From Flavobacterium frigoritolerans (lineage in GTDB: Bacteria; Bacteroidota; Bacteroidia; Flavobacteriales; Flavobacteriaceae): a stretch of 64,000 nucleotides of DNA. The DNA lies in assembly GCF_025847275.1 (NCBI RefSeq), contig NZ_JAOZEV010000004.1:124001-188000 (forward strand), read 5' to 3'. A program made the position numbers and the translations under genes. Positions 10,010 through 18,588 of the stretch are shown here, one piece after another (positions within the stretch are counted from its first letter, which is position 1; every line of letters starts with the position of its first letter). Under the pieces are notes generated by a model, which worked only from the letters and a program-made list of their open reading frames with translations, was not told the DNA's origin and ran no database searches.

Positions 10010-10565
10010 GAAAGAATTGCGTTTACAAAAAAAAGGGTTAAGAAAACAGCTTACAGAAACTGATATTGATGAATTGAGTTTGGTTATTGCCAATAAAGTG
10101 CTTTTATTACCAATTTGGGAGAAAACGTATTTTCATGTTTTTCTACCGATTGTAGAACATAAAGAAGTAAATACTGAATTTATCTTGCATTTGCTTGCTG
10201 GAAAGGATAAAGAAATTGTGATTTCTAAAAGTGATTTTGAAACTAGAGAAATGACTCATTTTTTACTTACAGATAATACCAGAATTAAAAAAAACGAATA
10301 TAATATTCCTGAACCTGTAGATGGTCTGGAAGTTCCATCAAGTAAGATTGATGTTGTTTTTGTTCCTCTTTTGGCCTTTGACACTTTTGGGAATAGAGTA
10401 GGATATGGGAAAGGATTCTACGATAAGTTTTTATCTGAATGTAAACCAGAAACAATTAAAATAGGGTTGTCTTTCTTTGAGGCTGAAACCGAAATCACTG
10501 ATGTTTTTGAAGGGGATATAAAATTGGATTATTGCATTACGCCTGAAAAGGTTTATAAGTTCTAA
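9999..10565 (+). CDS. 5-formyltetrahydrofolate cyclo-ligase
   Basis: A 188-residue ATP-dependent enzyme (EC 6.3.3.2) that converts 5-formyl-THF to 5,10-methenyl-THF and returns this stored folate to one-carbon metabolism. The family signature is present near the end (FGNRVGYGKGFYDKFL, about 129-144). The basic N-terminus (KKELRLQKKGLRKQL) is also typical. The start codon lies inside the previous gene (11-base overlap). Length is normal for the ygfA/MTHFS family. Confidence 0.92.
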   Translation: MTTKKELRLQKKGLRKQLTETDIDELSLVIANKVLLLPIWEKTYFHVFLPIVEHKEVNTEFILHLLAGKDKEIVISKSDFETREMTHFLLTDNTRIKKNEYNIPEPVDGLEVPSSKIDVVFVPLLAFDTFGNRVGYGKGFYDKFLSECKPETIKIGLSFFEAETEITDVFEGDIKLDYCITPEKVYKF

Positions 10566-10568
10566 TCT

Positions 10569-11028
10569 CTCAGTTTGGAGTTTTACCGCAAAGATTCGCA
10601 AAGAAATTAGATTTAGTTTATGCTGAATTAAGGTTCGCAAAGTTTCTCAGTTTGGCTTTTTACCGCAAAGTTCGCAAAGAAATTAGATTTGGTTTGTGGT
10701 GAATTAAGGTTCGCTAAGTTTCTTGGTTTGGGCTTTTTACCGCGAAGATTCGCAAAGAAATTAGATTTGGTTTGTGGTGAATTAAGGTTCGCAAAGTTTC
10801 TCGGTTTGGAGTTTTACCGCAAAGTTCGCAAAGAAATTAGATTTAGTTTATGCTGAATTAAGGTTCGCAAAGTTTCTTGGTTTGGGCTTTTTACCGCTAA
10901 ATTCGCAAAGAAATTAGATTTGGTTTGTGGTGAATTAAGGTTCGCAAGTTTCTCAGTTTGGAGTTTTACCGCAAAGATTCACAAAGAAATTAGATTTAGT
11001 TTATGCTGAATTAAGGTTCGCAAAGTTT
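10569..11028 (+). repeat. Six tandem copies of a 76-78 bp intergenic repeat
   Basis: Units begin at 10569, 10645, 10721, 10799, 10875 and 10951 and the last ends near 11028. Each starts with TCTCAGTTTGG or a variant, then ACCGCAAAG...TCGCAAAGAAATTAG, a GAATTAAGG segment, and TTCGCAAAGTT. Two subtypes differ in the middle (ATTTAGTTTATGCTG versus ATTTGGTTTGTGGTG) and run in the order A-B-B-A-B-A. There is no ORF, and repeats follow each other directly without spacers, so this is not CRISPR. The array fills the space between the folate gene and the end of the Bat operon. Confidence 0.95.
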
Positions 11029-11042
11029 AAAATTATAAGCAA

Positions 11043-11073
11043 AAAAATAAGACTCATGAAGAGTCTTATTTTT
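11043..11073. terminator. Intrinsic terminator at the end of the Bat operon
   Basis: AAAAATAAGACTC (11043-11055) pairs with GAGTCTTATTTTT (11061-11073) around a 5-base loop. The hairpin works on both strands and lies 33 bases past the batE stop. Confidence 0.85.
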
Positions 11074-11105
11074 GAAAATCTTATATTTTCTTATTTAGTT
11101 AAAAA

Positions 11106-11855
11106 CTATTTTACCTCTTTAACAGCCGAGGATTCTATCCAGCCTTCAGTTCCATCGGTTAATTCTATTTTTTTCCAGTTTTGTAATGACTGTTTCACAT
11201 ATACTTTTGCTCCTTCATGAAGTGTAAAAATAGGGGAGCCAGCTTTTTGAGGTTCGCTACGTACTTCGGCAATTTCTGAAAATACTATAGCAGGTCTTTC
11301 ATTATCAAAATGACTTTTTTCTAAAAATCCTGATGTTAAGCTTACAAGTAAAGCAAGCAATATTAAAAACATCCCGATAAAGTAAACTCTTTTGGCACGG
11401 GTGCGTTGGGAGAAATAATATCCAATAAAGCAAAGTAAGAATGCTGAAGCTATCCCTACAGAAATCCATGCCCAAGTATTGTAATGATATATTCCGGTAA
11501 AGTTTCGGATTAGTTTTGCAAAACCAACTTTAGGAACTTCTTTTATTTCGTCGATAGTTAGTTTCTTGGCAAATTTTAAATTGTTTAAAGCCTCTGGGTG
11601 ATTAGGGTTTAATGCCAAAGCTTTTTCATAATTGTATATCGCTGGAGCTACTTTGTTTAGTTTGTAATAGCAATTACCTAAATTATAATATAATTCAGCG
11701 GATTGTTTTTTATCAACTTTTATAACGTTTTCATACTCTTGTGCTGCTTGTTCGTATTTAGATTCTTGGTACAAAGCATTTCCTTTATCAAAGCTATTTT
11801 GAGCAAAGAAAATTTGGGATAATAATAAGAATAGGTATAAAAGAATATTTTTCAT
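11106..11855 (-). CDS. batE: BatE, TPR and SH3-like membrane protein
   Basis: The start is placed at the ATG at 11855, which begins a clean signal peptide (MKNILLYLFLLLSQIFFAQ). An upstream in-frame ATG at 11897 would put 14 charged residues in front of it. The 249-residue product has tetratricopeptide repeats (about 20-100: YYNLGNCYYKLNK, AIYNYEKALALNPNHPEAL), two membrane spans (about 128-150 and 158-180), and a bacterial SH3-like domain (about 190-249, with GTEGWIESSAVK). It is the last gene of the Bat operon. Bat proteins were named for aerotolerance in Bacteroides fragilis; the biochemical role is not settled. Confidence 0.85.
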   Translation of the reverse strand: MKNILLYLFLLLSQIFFAQNSFDKGNALYQESKYEQAAQEYENVIKVDKKQSAELYYNLGNCYYKLNKVAPAIYNYEKALALNPNHPEALNNLKFAKKLTIDEIKEVPKVGFAKLIRNFTGIYHYNTWAWISVGIASAFLLCFIGYYFSQRTRAKRVYFIGMFLILLALLVSLTSGFLEKSHFDNERPAIVFSEIAEVRSEPQKAGSPIFTLHEGAKVYVKQSLQNWKKIELTDGTEGWIESSAVKEVK

Positions 11856-11911
11856 TTTATTGACATGTAATAAGAGTTTCAATTTTTTGAACTTCAATTC
11901 AGTATGAACTA

Positions 11912-11936
11912 AATTTCTTAGCGGCTTTGCGGTTAG
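11912..11936 (-). repeat. Single inverted relative of the 76 bp repeat core
   Basis: Read on the minus strand, this batD-batE spacer contains AACCGCAAAG, then CGCTAAGAAATTT. It parallels the ACCGCAAAG...CGCAAAGAAATTA core of the tandem array at 10569-11028, in opposite orientation. Confidence 0.55.
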
Positions 11937-11944
11937 AAACCATA

Positions 11945-13699
11945 TTAAACAATTTGTTTTTCTAATTCTGAAATTATTGTTACTGCTTTATCAAAATCTT
12001 GCTGTATAGAAGCACTAGATGCTGGTGCATATCGTGCAAACTCACAGTTCTCTGTTAAGTTAATGAAATTCTGAACTGATTCTGAATTTGCGTTTCTTGA
12101 TAATAAGATCTCTTTGATATTATCCTTGCTCATTTCTGAAGTTTCAATATGTAATTTAGCTTTCAAGAAATTGTGCATTGCTTTTTCAAGCGCAATATAA
12201 AATGCTTCTTTATTATTGATTTGTTTTTTAGCTTGTGATAAATATTTTTTAGCTAGTTTGTTATTCATTCTAATTCTGTTTCCAGTGATATCACCATCAA
12301 GAGCTTCTTTTTTCTTCTTAGCCAAAACAATAATTGGTAAAATCAGGAATGGTAAAAACAATAATGCATAATATAAATTAGAACCATAAAAATCATCTTT
12401 TATGACTGAGGTGAAATTGCTTTTAAGTTTAATGTACTTGAATTGTTCGTTAGCCGATACTTTGTTTTTTGCAGTAGGACCTGATGCTACATTAGCGTCT
12501 GATGGAGTTGGACCATCAAGAACATTCACCATTATTTCTGGAGAAGTAATTGTTTTGTAGCTTCCTGTATTTAAATCAAAATACGAGAATTGCATTGGTT
12601 TTATAGCATAATTCCCTTTGTATTGTGGGATAATCGTATAGGTATCAGAAACTTTTCCTGACATACCGCTAAGGGTTGTATTTACTTTTTCATCATGTAC
12701 GGGGTCATACATTTCCAAGGCATTTGGCACAACAGGTTTAGGTAAGGTAAACAATTTCATGTTTCCACTACCAGCAGCACTAACAACTAACTCTAGACTT
12801 TCTCCATTTTTTAAAGTTGTTTTGGACGGAGTTACTTTAAAATCAAATCGACCAACAGCACCTGAAAAGCCTTCTGGTTTGTTTGTTTCAGGAAGTGCTT
12901 TTACGTAAATTGTTTTTGAACCAGCAGATACGCGTTTATTGCCTTCTGTGATTACTACCTGACCAAACATATTTCTTCGGTTGGTAGGTAATTGTACATC
13001 AATGTCTAAGGATAGAGGTTCAATTACTAATTTTCCTGATTTTTGAGGATATAATACCGTTTTTCTAAGTACAACATAGCGATATCTTTCTCCTTTAAAC
13101 ATGGCTTCCTCTGCTACAAGTTGTTTTATATCGATGTTCTGACTCCAAAAATCATTATATTTTGGTTTGTTTAATTCTCTCCAACTTGTAATACCGATAT
13201 TATGGCTAAAATATAATTTATAAACCACTGTAATTGGTTCATTTATATAGGGTGTCGTTTTAGAAATATCTGCAACTAAATACAAATTATCATCTGCAGA
13301 TATCTGTTGTGGGTCATTAGGATCTCTTTCCTGTGCCACAGCTGCTGTGACATTTATTTTTATCGGTGAAGTTTTGTAAATCTGACCGTTATATTCTATT
13401 GCAGCTTGTCTTATGACAAGGCTTCCTTTTTGGTTTGGTAATAAAAAATAAGAATAGACTTTTTCAAATGAACTTCTTCCATTGATCCATGACTGACTTA
13501 CTTGTTGGCTTGGTCCCGCCACAATTCGAAAACCATCAAATGAAGGCTGAACAAAGTTATCGCCATCAACGTTCATAATGAAGTCAATTCGAAGTCTTTC
13601 GTTTAGACCAAGCGTAGTTTTGCTTACTCTGGCTTCAAATTGAACTTGAGCCATAAGCCCTTGGAAACTTAATAGTAATAGAATTAAATATCTTTTCAT
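11945..13699 (-). CDS. batD: BatD, secreted Ig-like membrane-anchored protein
   Basis: A 584-residue protein with a signal peptide (MKRYLILLLLSFQGLMAQ). It has a long extracytoplasmic region of beta-rich domains typical of BatD (about 20-430: SKTTLGLNERLRIDFIMNV, NEPITVVYKLYFS, TTLKNGESLELVVSAAGSGN), one membrane span (about 440-460, ending in KKKK), and a cytoplasmic helical tail. BatD probably acts in the periplasm with the VWA proteins BatA and BatB. It lies between batC and batE in the operon. Confidence 0.9.
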   Translation of the reverse strand: MKRYLILLLLSFQGLMAQVQFEARVSKTTLGLNERLRIDFIMNVDGDNFVQPSFDGFRIVAGPSQQVSQSWINGRSSFEKVYSYFLLPNQKGSLVIRQAAIEYNGQIYKTSPIKINVTAAVAQERDPNDPQQISADDNLYLVADISKTTPYINEPITVVYKLYFSHNIGITSWRELNKPKYNDFWSQNIDIKQLVAEEAMFKGERYRYVVLRKTVLYPQKSGKLVIEPLSLDIDVQLPTNRRNMFGQVVITEGNKRVSAGSKTIYVKALPETNKPEGFSGAVGRFDFKVTPSKTTLKNGESLELVVSAAGSGNMKLFTLPKPVVPNALEMYDPVHDEKVNTTLSGMSGKVSDTYTIIPQYKGNYAIKPMQFSYFDLNTGSYKTITSPEIMVNVLDGPTPSDANVASGPTAKNKVSANEQFKYIKLKSNFTSVIKDDFYGSNLYYALLFLPFLILPIIVLAKKKKEALDGDITGNRIRMNNKLAKKYLSQAKKQINNKEAFYIALEKAMHNFLKAKLHIETSEMSKDNIKEILLSRNANSESVQNFINLTENCEFARYAPASSASIQQDFDKAVTIISELEKQIV

Positions 13700-13718
13700 T
13701 ACCTGTATTTCAGTTTTT

Positions 13719-13818
13719 GTTTAACTGTTTAATTGTTTATTTGTTGAATCGCTTTTGATCGTTTATATGCTTAATCGGGTTTATTTAAATTATTTATCTA
13801 TCAAATAAACAGTTAAAC
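13719..13818. repeat. Inverted repeat in the batC-batD spacer
   Basis: GTTTAACTGTTT (13719-13730) with ATTTG (13739-13743) is mirrored by CAAATAAACAGTTAAAC (13802-13818); the left arm has an extra 8 bases. GATCGTTTATATGC and related AT-rich words fill the centre. It looks like one of the AT-rich intergenic elements scattered in this genome. It could fold in the mRNA between batC and batD and tune their relative expression; that is inference. Confidence 0.6.
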
Positions 13819-13841
13819 TAATAGACGATTAACCTTAAAAA

Positions 13842-14618
13842 TTACCAGTCTTTTTCAGTCTTCTTAGGAGCTCCTTTTACTTTTTGAGCATTTACTTTAT
13901 CTTGAATTTTCTTTTCCTCATTATTTACAGCATCTAGAAGATTTTGTAAACGTTCTTTTGATATACCGCCTGGAGCTGGTTTTGGTTCCCCTTTATTGTC
14001 TTCTTTTTTAGGGTCTCCTTTGTCATCCTTTCCATCTTTTTTATCCTTATTAGGATCGCCCTTATCATCTTTTTTATCTTTGTCCTTATCTCCTTTGTCG
14101 TCCTTTTTATCTTTATCGCCGTCTTTCTTGTCGTCTTTTTTATCCTTGTCCTTGTCTTTCTTTTTGTCCTTGTTTTTATCTTCTTTAGGAGGATTTTCTT
14201 TTAGCATTTTCTTTGCCAATGCATAGTTGTAACGGGTTTCATCGTCTGAAGGATTGTTACGTAATGCATTTTTGTAGGCTTCGACTGCTTGTCCATAATC
14301 TTTCTCTTTCATGAAAACATTTCCAAGGTTATGAAACGCTTTGTGTTTTTGAGATGGTGTTTTGGCATTTTTTATAGCTTTTGCGTAGGCAAATTTAGCT
14401 TCGCTCGCTTGGTTTTGCTTATAAATAGCATTACCTAAGTTATAAGGTGCAACGGTGCGGTTTGGAAATTTAGATTGCGAAATTCTATAATTAGCTTCGG
14501 CATCTACAAATTTATTCTGTGTATATTCTTCATTAGCTTTTGGCAACGCTTTATCCTTTTCTTGAGCCGAAATGGTCAAAGAAAGCGTCAATAAAATATA
14601 TAGAAGTAAATTTCTCAT
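13842..14618 (-). CDS. batC: BatC, TPR protein with Lys/Asp-rich tail
   Basis: The start at the ATG at 14618 opens a signal peptide (MRNLLLYILLTLSLTISAQ); an earlier ATG (14645) adds only MKQKNKKIR. The 258-residue protein has TPR units (about 30-140: APYNLGNAIYKQNQASEAKF, AVEAYKNALRNNPSDDETRYN). A very low-complexity region follows (about 150-210) of KDKKDDK and DKDKKDD repeats, then a short conserved end (SKERLQNLLDAVNNEEKKIQ). The charged stretch is an expansion-prone segment; its opposite strand reads as a spurious Ser/Leu-rich ORF. TPRs suggest a scaffold for the other Bat proteins. Confidence 0.85.
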   Translation of the reverse strand: MRNLLLYILLTLSLTISAQEKDKALPKANEEYTQNKFVDAEANYRISQSKFPNRTVAPYNLGNAIYKQNQASEAKFAYAKAIKNAKTPSQKHKAFHNLGNVFMKEKDYGQAVEAYKNALRNNPSDDETRYNYALAKKMLKENPPKEDKNKDKKKDKDKDKKDDKKDGDKDKKDDKGDKDKDKKDDKGDPNKDKKDGKDDKGDPKKEDNKGEPKPAPGGISKERLQNLLDAVNNEEKKIQDKVNAQKVKGAPKKTEKDW

Positions 14619-14669
14619 TCTAATTTTTTTGTTTTTTTGTTTCAAACGATACTAACTATCTTGAAACAA

Positions 14670-15704
14670 TTATTTTTTCTCGTTAAATAAATTCAGCTCT
14701 TTTATCCAATTTGTTTTTCTTTCTAGTAGGAATAGATCAATGAACAATAAAACAAAAGCAATGCCAATAAACCACTGAAATTGTGATTGAAAATCAGCCA
14801 TTTGTGTAGCTTCGAATTCTGTTTTTTGGATATTGTCTAAAGCATTTTTAACATAATCTAAGACCTCTTTGGTATTACCGCCATAAACATAGCCCCCTTT
14901 GGTTGCTTTTGCAATAGCTTTTAAGCCTTCTTGATTTAGTTTTGTTATAACTATTTCGTTATTATTATCTCTTTGAAAGCTATCAACAACACCATTTTTT
15001 TTCAACGGGATGGTAGCTCCTTTCTCAGTTCCAACACCAATAGTAATGATTTTCATTCCTAGTTTATTGGCTTCTTCGGCTGCGGCTTCGGCTCCTTCAG
15101 AATGATCTTCACCATCAGAAATCAAAATCAATAATTTACTTGTCTTACTTTTTTCGTCAAAATAAGTTGCCGATAGTTTTATAGCTTCGTCAAGGGATGT
15201 TCCTTGCGATGAAACCATACCTGGACTCATACTTTGCAAGAACATTTTGGCAACGCTATAATCCGTGGTAATTGGTAAAACTGGGAATGCGCTTCCTGCA
15301 TAGGCTACTATTCCGATTCTATCATTTCCTAATTGGTTAACAATTTGCGAAACTAGTTGTTTACTTTTTTCTAAACGGCTTGGAGCTACATCTTCTGCAA
15401 GCATACTCTTAGAGACATCTACTGCAAACACAATATCGATTCCTTCTCGTTTTACGGTTTCCATTTTTGTTCCAATTTTCGGATTAACCAATCCTAAAAT
15501 CAATGTAGCTAAAGCTAAAAGAATTACTCCCAACTTTAAAAATGGTTTAAAAACAGAATGTTCAGGAGTTAGTTTTTTTACTAATTCTAAATCTCCAAAT
15601 TCGCGTTGCTTTTTTCTTTTCCAATACATATTGAAAAAGAAAATGCAAGCCAAAATCGGAAGCAATATAAGAAGGTATAAATATTTTTTTTCGTCTAATT
15701 CCAT
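14670..15704 (-). CDS. batB: BatB, VWA-domain membrane protein
   Basis: A 344-residue protein with membrane spans near the N-terminus (about 8-25 and 57-76), a von Willebrand A domain (about 88-290), and a C-terminal span (about 312-330). The metal-ion adhesion site is complete: DVSKS at 96-100, a TSLDEA threonine, and ISDGEDHS. It pairs with BatA, its paralogue directly upstream. VWA proteins encoded next to a MoxR ATPase usually act with it as chaperone-like or metal-dependent assembly partners. Confidence 0.9.
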   Translation of the reverse strand: MELDEKKYLYLLILLPILACIFFFNMYWKRKKQREFGDLELVKKLTPEHSVFKPFLKLGVILLALATLILGLVNPKIGTKMETVKREGIDIVFAVDVSKSMLAEDVAPSRLEKSKQLVSQIVNQLGNDRIGIVAYAGSAFPVLPITTDYSVAKMFLQSMSPGMVSSQGTSLDEAIKLSATYFDEKSKTSKLLILISDGEDHSEGAEAAAEEANKLGMKIITIGVGTEKGATIPLKKNGVVDSFQRDNNNEIVITKLNQEGLKAIAKATKGGYVYGGNTKEVLDYVKNALDNIQKTEFEATQMADFQSQFQWFIGIAFVLLFIDLFLLERKTNWIKELNLFNEKK

Positions 15705-15778
15705 TTTTTAATTCTAGTTTTCAGTTTCTAGTTTCAGCTCCCAGTTATATACTGTGACTGCAACTGAATACTGAAATA

Positions 15779-16780
15779 TTATATAAAGCTTCTGTAAACA
15801 GTATTTCGTAATCCAACTTCCAATAATAACAATAAACCTGCTAATATTACAAAAGGGCGGAATTTTTCATCGTAATCATAAAATTTTAGTTCTTCAATTT
15901 CGGTTGTTTCCAGCTTATTAATTTCATTGTAGATAGAGGCAAGTTTTTCGTTACTTGTAGCTCTAAAATATTTACCTCCTGTTTTGTTTGCAATAGTTTT
16001 CATCATTTGCTCATCAATTTCTACCTTCATCATTCTAAATAAAAATTGACCATTAGGGGCAATTGCGTATGGAAATTCAGCCATTCCGTTGGTTCCAATT
16101 CCAATTGTATATACTTTGATTCCGTATTGTTTAGCTATATCTGCTGCGGTATCAGGTTCGATAAATCCAGCATTATTAACACCATCGGTCATTAATATAA
16201 TTACCTTACTTTTGGCTTTGCTGTCTTTAAGTCTGTTTACGGCAGTTGCTAATCCCATTCCTATTCCAGTTCCATCAACTAAAACATTATCGTATTTTAT
16301 GCTTTTAATGGCCTCAAGGATAATTGCTTTGTCGCTTGTTACAGGTATTTTTGTATAAGCTTCAGATGCATATAAAACGATCCCAATTCTATCATTTGGT
16401 CTCTCAACCACAAATTCGGATGCCAACTTTTTAAGTGCTTGCATACGATCTGGTTTTAAATCTCTCGCAAGCATACTTCCTGAAACGTCTATTGCCATAA
16501 CAATATCTATTCCCTTTGTGGTTTTCGTTTTGTTGCTCACATCTACAGTTCGGGGTCTTGCAAGTGCAATTATCAAAGAGCTTAATGCTAAAATTCTAAA
16601 TACGCCTAAGAAAGGTTTTAGTTTTGCTAATAATGATTCAGAAGATTTAAAACCTTGCAATGAACTCATTTTTAATGTTGCCGATTGCTGATTTCTTTTC
16701 CAAAATAACCAAGCAATTGCAATGGGAATCAAAAGAAACAACCAGAAAAACTCAGGGTTTAAAAAAGTTATTTTATCCAT
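15779..16780 (-). CDS. batA: BatA, VWA-domain membrane protein
   Basis: A 333-residue paralogue of BatB with the same plan: N-terminal spans (about 10-27 and 58-75), a VWA domain (about 90-290) with MIDAS DVSGS (98-102) and LMTDGVNN, and a C-terminal span (about 308-325). The ATG overlaps the stop codon of the upstream 543-residue gene by one base (TAATG), which indicates translational coupling. Confidence 0.9.
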   Translation of the reverse strand: MDKITFLNPEFFWLFLLIPIAIAWLFWKRNQQSATLKMSSLQGFKSSESLLAKLKPFLGVFRILALSSLIIALARPRTVDVSNKTKTTKGIDIVMAIDVSGSMLARDLKPDRMQALKKLASEFVVERPNDRIGIVLYASEAYTKIPVTSDKAIILEAIKSIKYDNVLVDGTGIGMGLATAVNRLKDSKAKSKVIILMTDGVNNAGFIEPDTAADIAKQYGIKVYTIGIGTNGMAEFPYAIAPNGQFLFRMMKVEIDEQMMKTIANKTGGKYFRATSNEKLASIYNEINKLETTEIEELKFYDYDEKFRPFVILAGLLLLLEVGLRNTVYRSFI

Positions 16781-18411
16781 TAATTAGTTGCTTTTTTTAG
16801 TTCTACAGAGTTTAATATGCGGTCTGCAATATCATTTGCATAAGTATCTCCTTCTTCGTGAAAAATCATTATTTGTTGTAATCCGCCTTCTTGGCTAAAT
16901 AAAAGAATCTCATAATACATTTTGGTACTTGACTTCGTACCTTCGTCTATACTAGAAAAAGTTCCATATCCCTTAATTCCACGAATTCCTTCTTTAGTTT
17001 CAAAATCTTCTTCTTTTACAATCATATTTCGAGCTCCTTGTGCTTCGATAGTTTTGATGGTAACTTCTAATGATTTTGATAAATCAATTTGAGTTTCTTG
17101 TTTGTATTTTAAAGTAGAAATCATCAATGAGAAATTATCAACCAAGCTTCCATATCCAAAAGACTGCATTTCTTTAATTAGTGCTAAACCTTCTTTAGGT
17201 AAGGTTTTGGTTAAATCCATTCGTTTTAAAACCTTAGGAGTTTCTATTAAAATTCCAGGATTTCCGTAATCACTTTTTACCCATTCTCCTTCTAGTAATT
17301 CTTTAGATGGATGTCCGATGATGTTATCTTTTACATAAGTAAAACCTTTTGTAGCGATAAAATATCCTGTAACAGCAATAACCAAAAATAAAACTGTTGC
17401 TACAGATAACGCGATACGTTTGTTACGTTTCTTTAGTAATTGAAGTTTTATTTGTTTTTGTCTTTGGGCTTCATTTAATAAAGTATCTTCTTCAACGGCT
17501 ACTTCCACAGGAATTGCACTGTCAAGAGTAAGGATTACCTTTTGTATTTTATTTCGGTCTTCGGTAATTTCAAAATCTAATGGTTTAGATTTTGCAAATT
17601 TCACTAAATCGGCTTGTTTTAATACGCGTTCTAAGTTCTCGACAGTTTCTGGCGTTAGTGTCATTTTCTTTTTTAAGGAAGCGGCTCTAATACCTTGAAT
17701 TAATTCAGAAGTAGTGCTTTCCATTGCAGGAATTTCTATTGCTTCTTCGATATAATTTCTAGCAATATCCGTCAATTCACTGTAATAAGCTTTGACTTCG
17801 CCTTTTTGCCAAAGTTCTTTTTTCTCCAATGTATTAAGCAAACTAGTCGCTTTCTCGATAGGAGTTTTATAAATTTCTTCTTCTATTTTTTTCTGTTGTC
17901 TTTTTTTGATCAACCAATATACCAAAGCACCAATTCCTAAAATTAAAACAAGAGCCAAAAGGTATTTCCACCAATCTCCAATTCCGTCTTGAACTTTGGT
18001 TATATCTTTAATGTCATACATTTTTTGTTGTAATGTATCTACTTTTACATTAGCAACTTCTACTCGAATAGAATCGGATAGATAAGGCTTTTTATCGATA
18101 AGAATTTGAATACTAGGAATAGTATATTTTCCAGAATCAAATTGAGTTAAACCATATTTTTTAATCAATTCATAACGGTCATCTTTTTTGACAGTATCAA
18201 TTGGATACGATTTAATTACCTCAAGAGGACCTATGTTTTTAAGTTTAGGAAAAACAACTTTCGATTTAGAATCGACAGAAGTTTTAATTGTTAACTTAAA
18301 CTCAGCTCCAATTTTATTTTTAGTAGTATCTATGCTAGTCTCAATTTGTTTTTGTTGCCCAAAAACAGTTGCCGATAGCAAGAATAAAAATATGTAAAGT
18401 TTTAATTTCAT
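16780..18411 (-). CDS. Bat-operon membrane protein (BatD-like/DUF4381-like N-terminal half)
   Basis: A 543-residue protein with a signal peptide (MKLKLYIFLFLLSATVFGQ), a beta-rich extracytoplasmic part (about 20-140), a membrane span (about 148-168), a helical cytoplasmic region (about 175-330) resembling the tail of BatD/DUF4381 proteins, a second span (about 333-353), and a C-terminal domain of unknown family (about 370-540). It occupies the slot between the DUF58 gene and batA, where Bacteroidota operons often carry such a gene. I do not know a published function. It is coupled to batA by a one-base overlap. Confidence 0.7.
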   Translation of the reverse strand: MKLKLYIFLFLLSATVFGQQKQIETSIDTTKNKIGAEFKLTIKTSVDSKSKVVFPKLKNIGPLEVIKSYPIDTVKKDDRYELIKKYGLTQFDSGKYTIPSIQILIDKKPYLSDSIRVEVANVKVDTLQQKMYDIKDITKVQDGIGDWWKYLLALVLILGIGALVYWLIKKRQQKKIEEEIYKTPIEKATSLLNTLEKKELWQKGEVKAYYSELTDIARNYIEEAIEIPAMESTTSELIQGIRAASLKKKMTLTPETVENLERVLKQADLVKFAKSKPLDFEITEDRNKIQKVILTLDSAIPVEVAVEEDTLLNEAQRQKQIKLQLLKKRNKRIALSVATVLFLVIAVTGYFIATKGFTYVKDNIIGHPSKELLEGEWVKSDYGNPGILIETPKVLKRMDLTKTLPKEGLALIKEMQSFGYGSLVDNFSLMISTLKYKQETQIDLSKSLEVTIKTIEAQGARNMIVKEEDFETKEGIRGIKGYGTFSSIDEGTKSSTKMYYEILLFSQEGGLQQIMIFHEEGDTYANDIADRILNSVELKKATN

Positions 18412-18588
18412 TTGATTTTTTAAATTTCAGATTTTAGTCTAAAATGAATGCTTAAAAGGGCATATGAATGACTCTGATTTGCTTCGCTAGTTCGCTAGCG
18501 CTCGTGTAAACGGATTTTATTTTTTACTTTTTTCTTCAAATTCTGTTTGAAATCTAAATTTTCTAACAATCTAAGAAGTCTAATTCTG

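Noticed and set aside
10569..11028. CRISPR array
   Set aside because: Units of 76-78 bases follow each other directly and are similar throughout; there are no unique spacers and no cas genes.
13996..14226. Plus-strand Ser/Leu-rich ORF
   Set aside because: It is the opposite strand of the Lys/Asp tract of batC and has no independent support.
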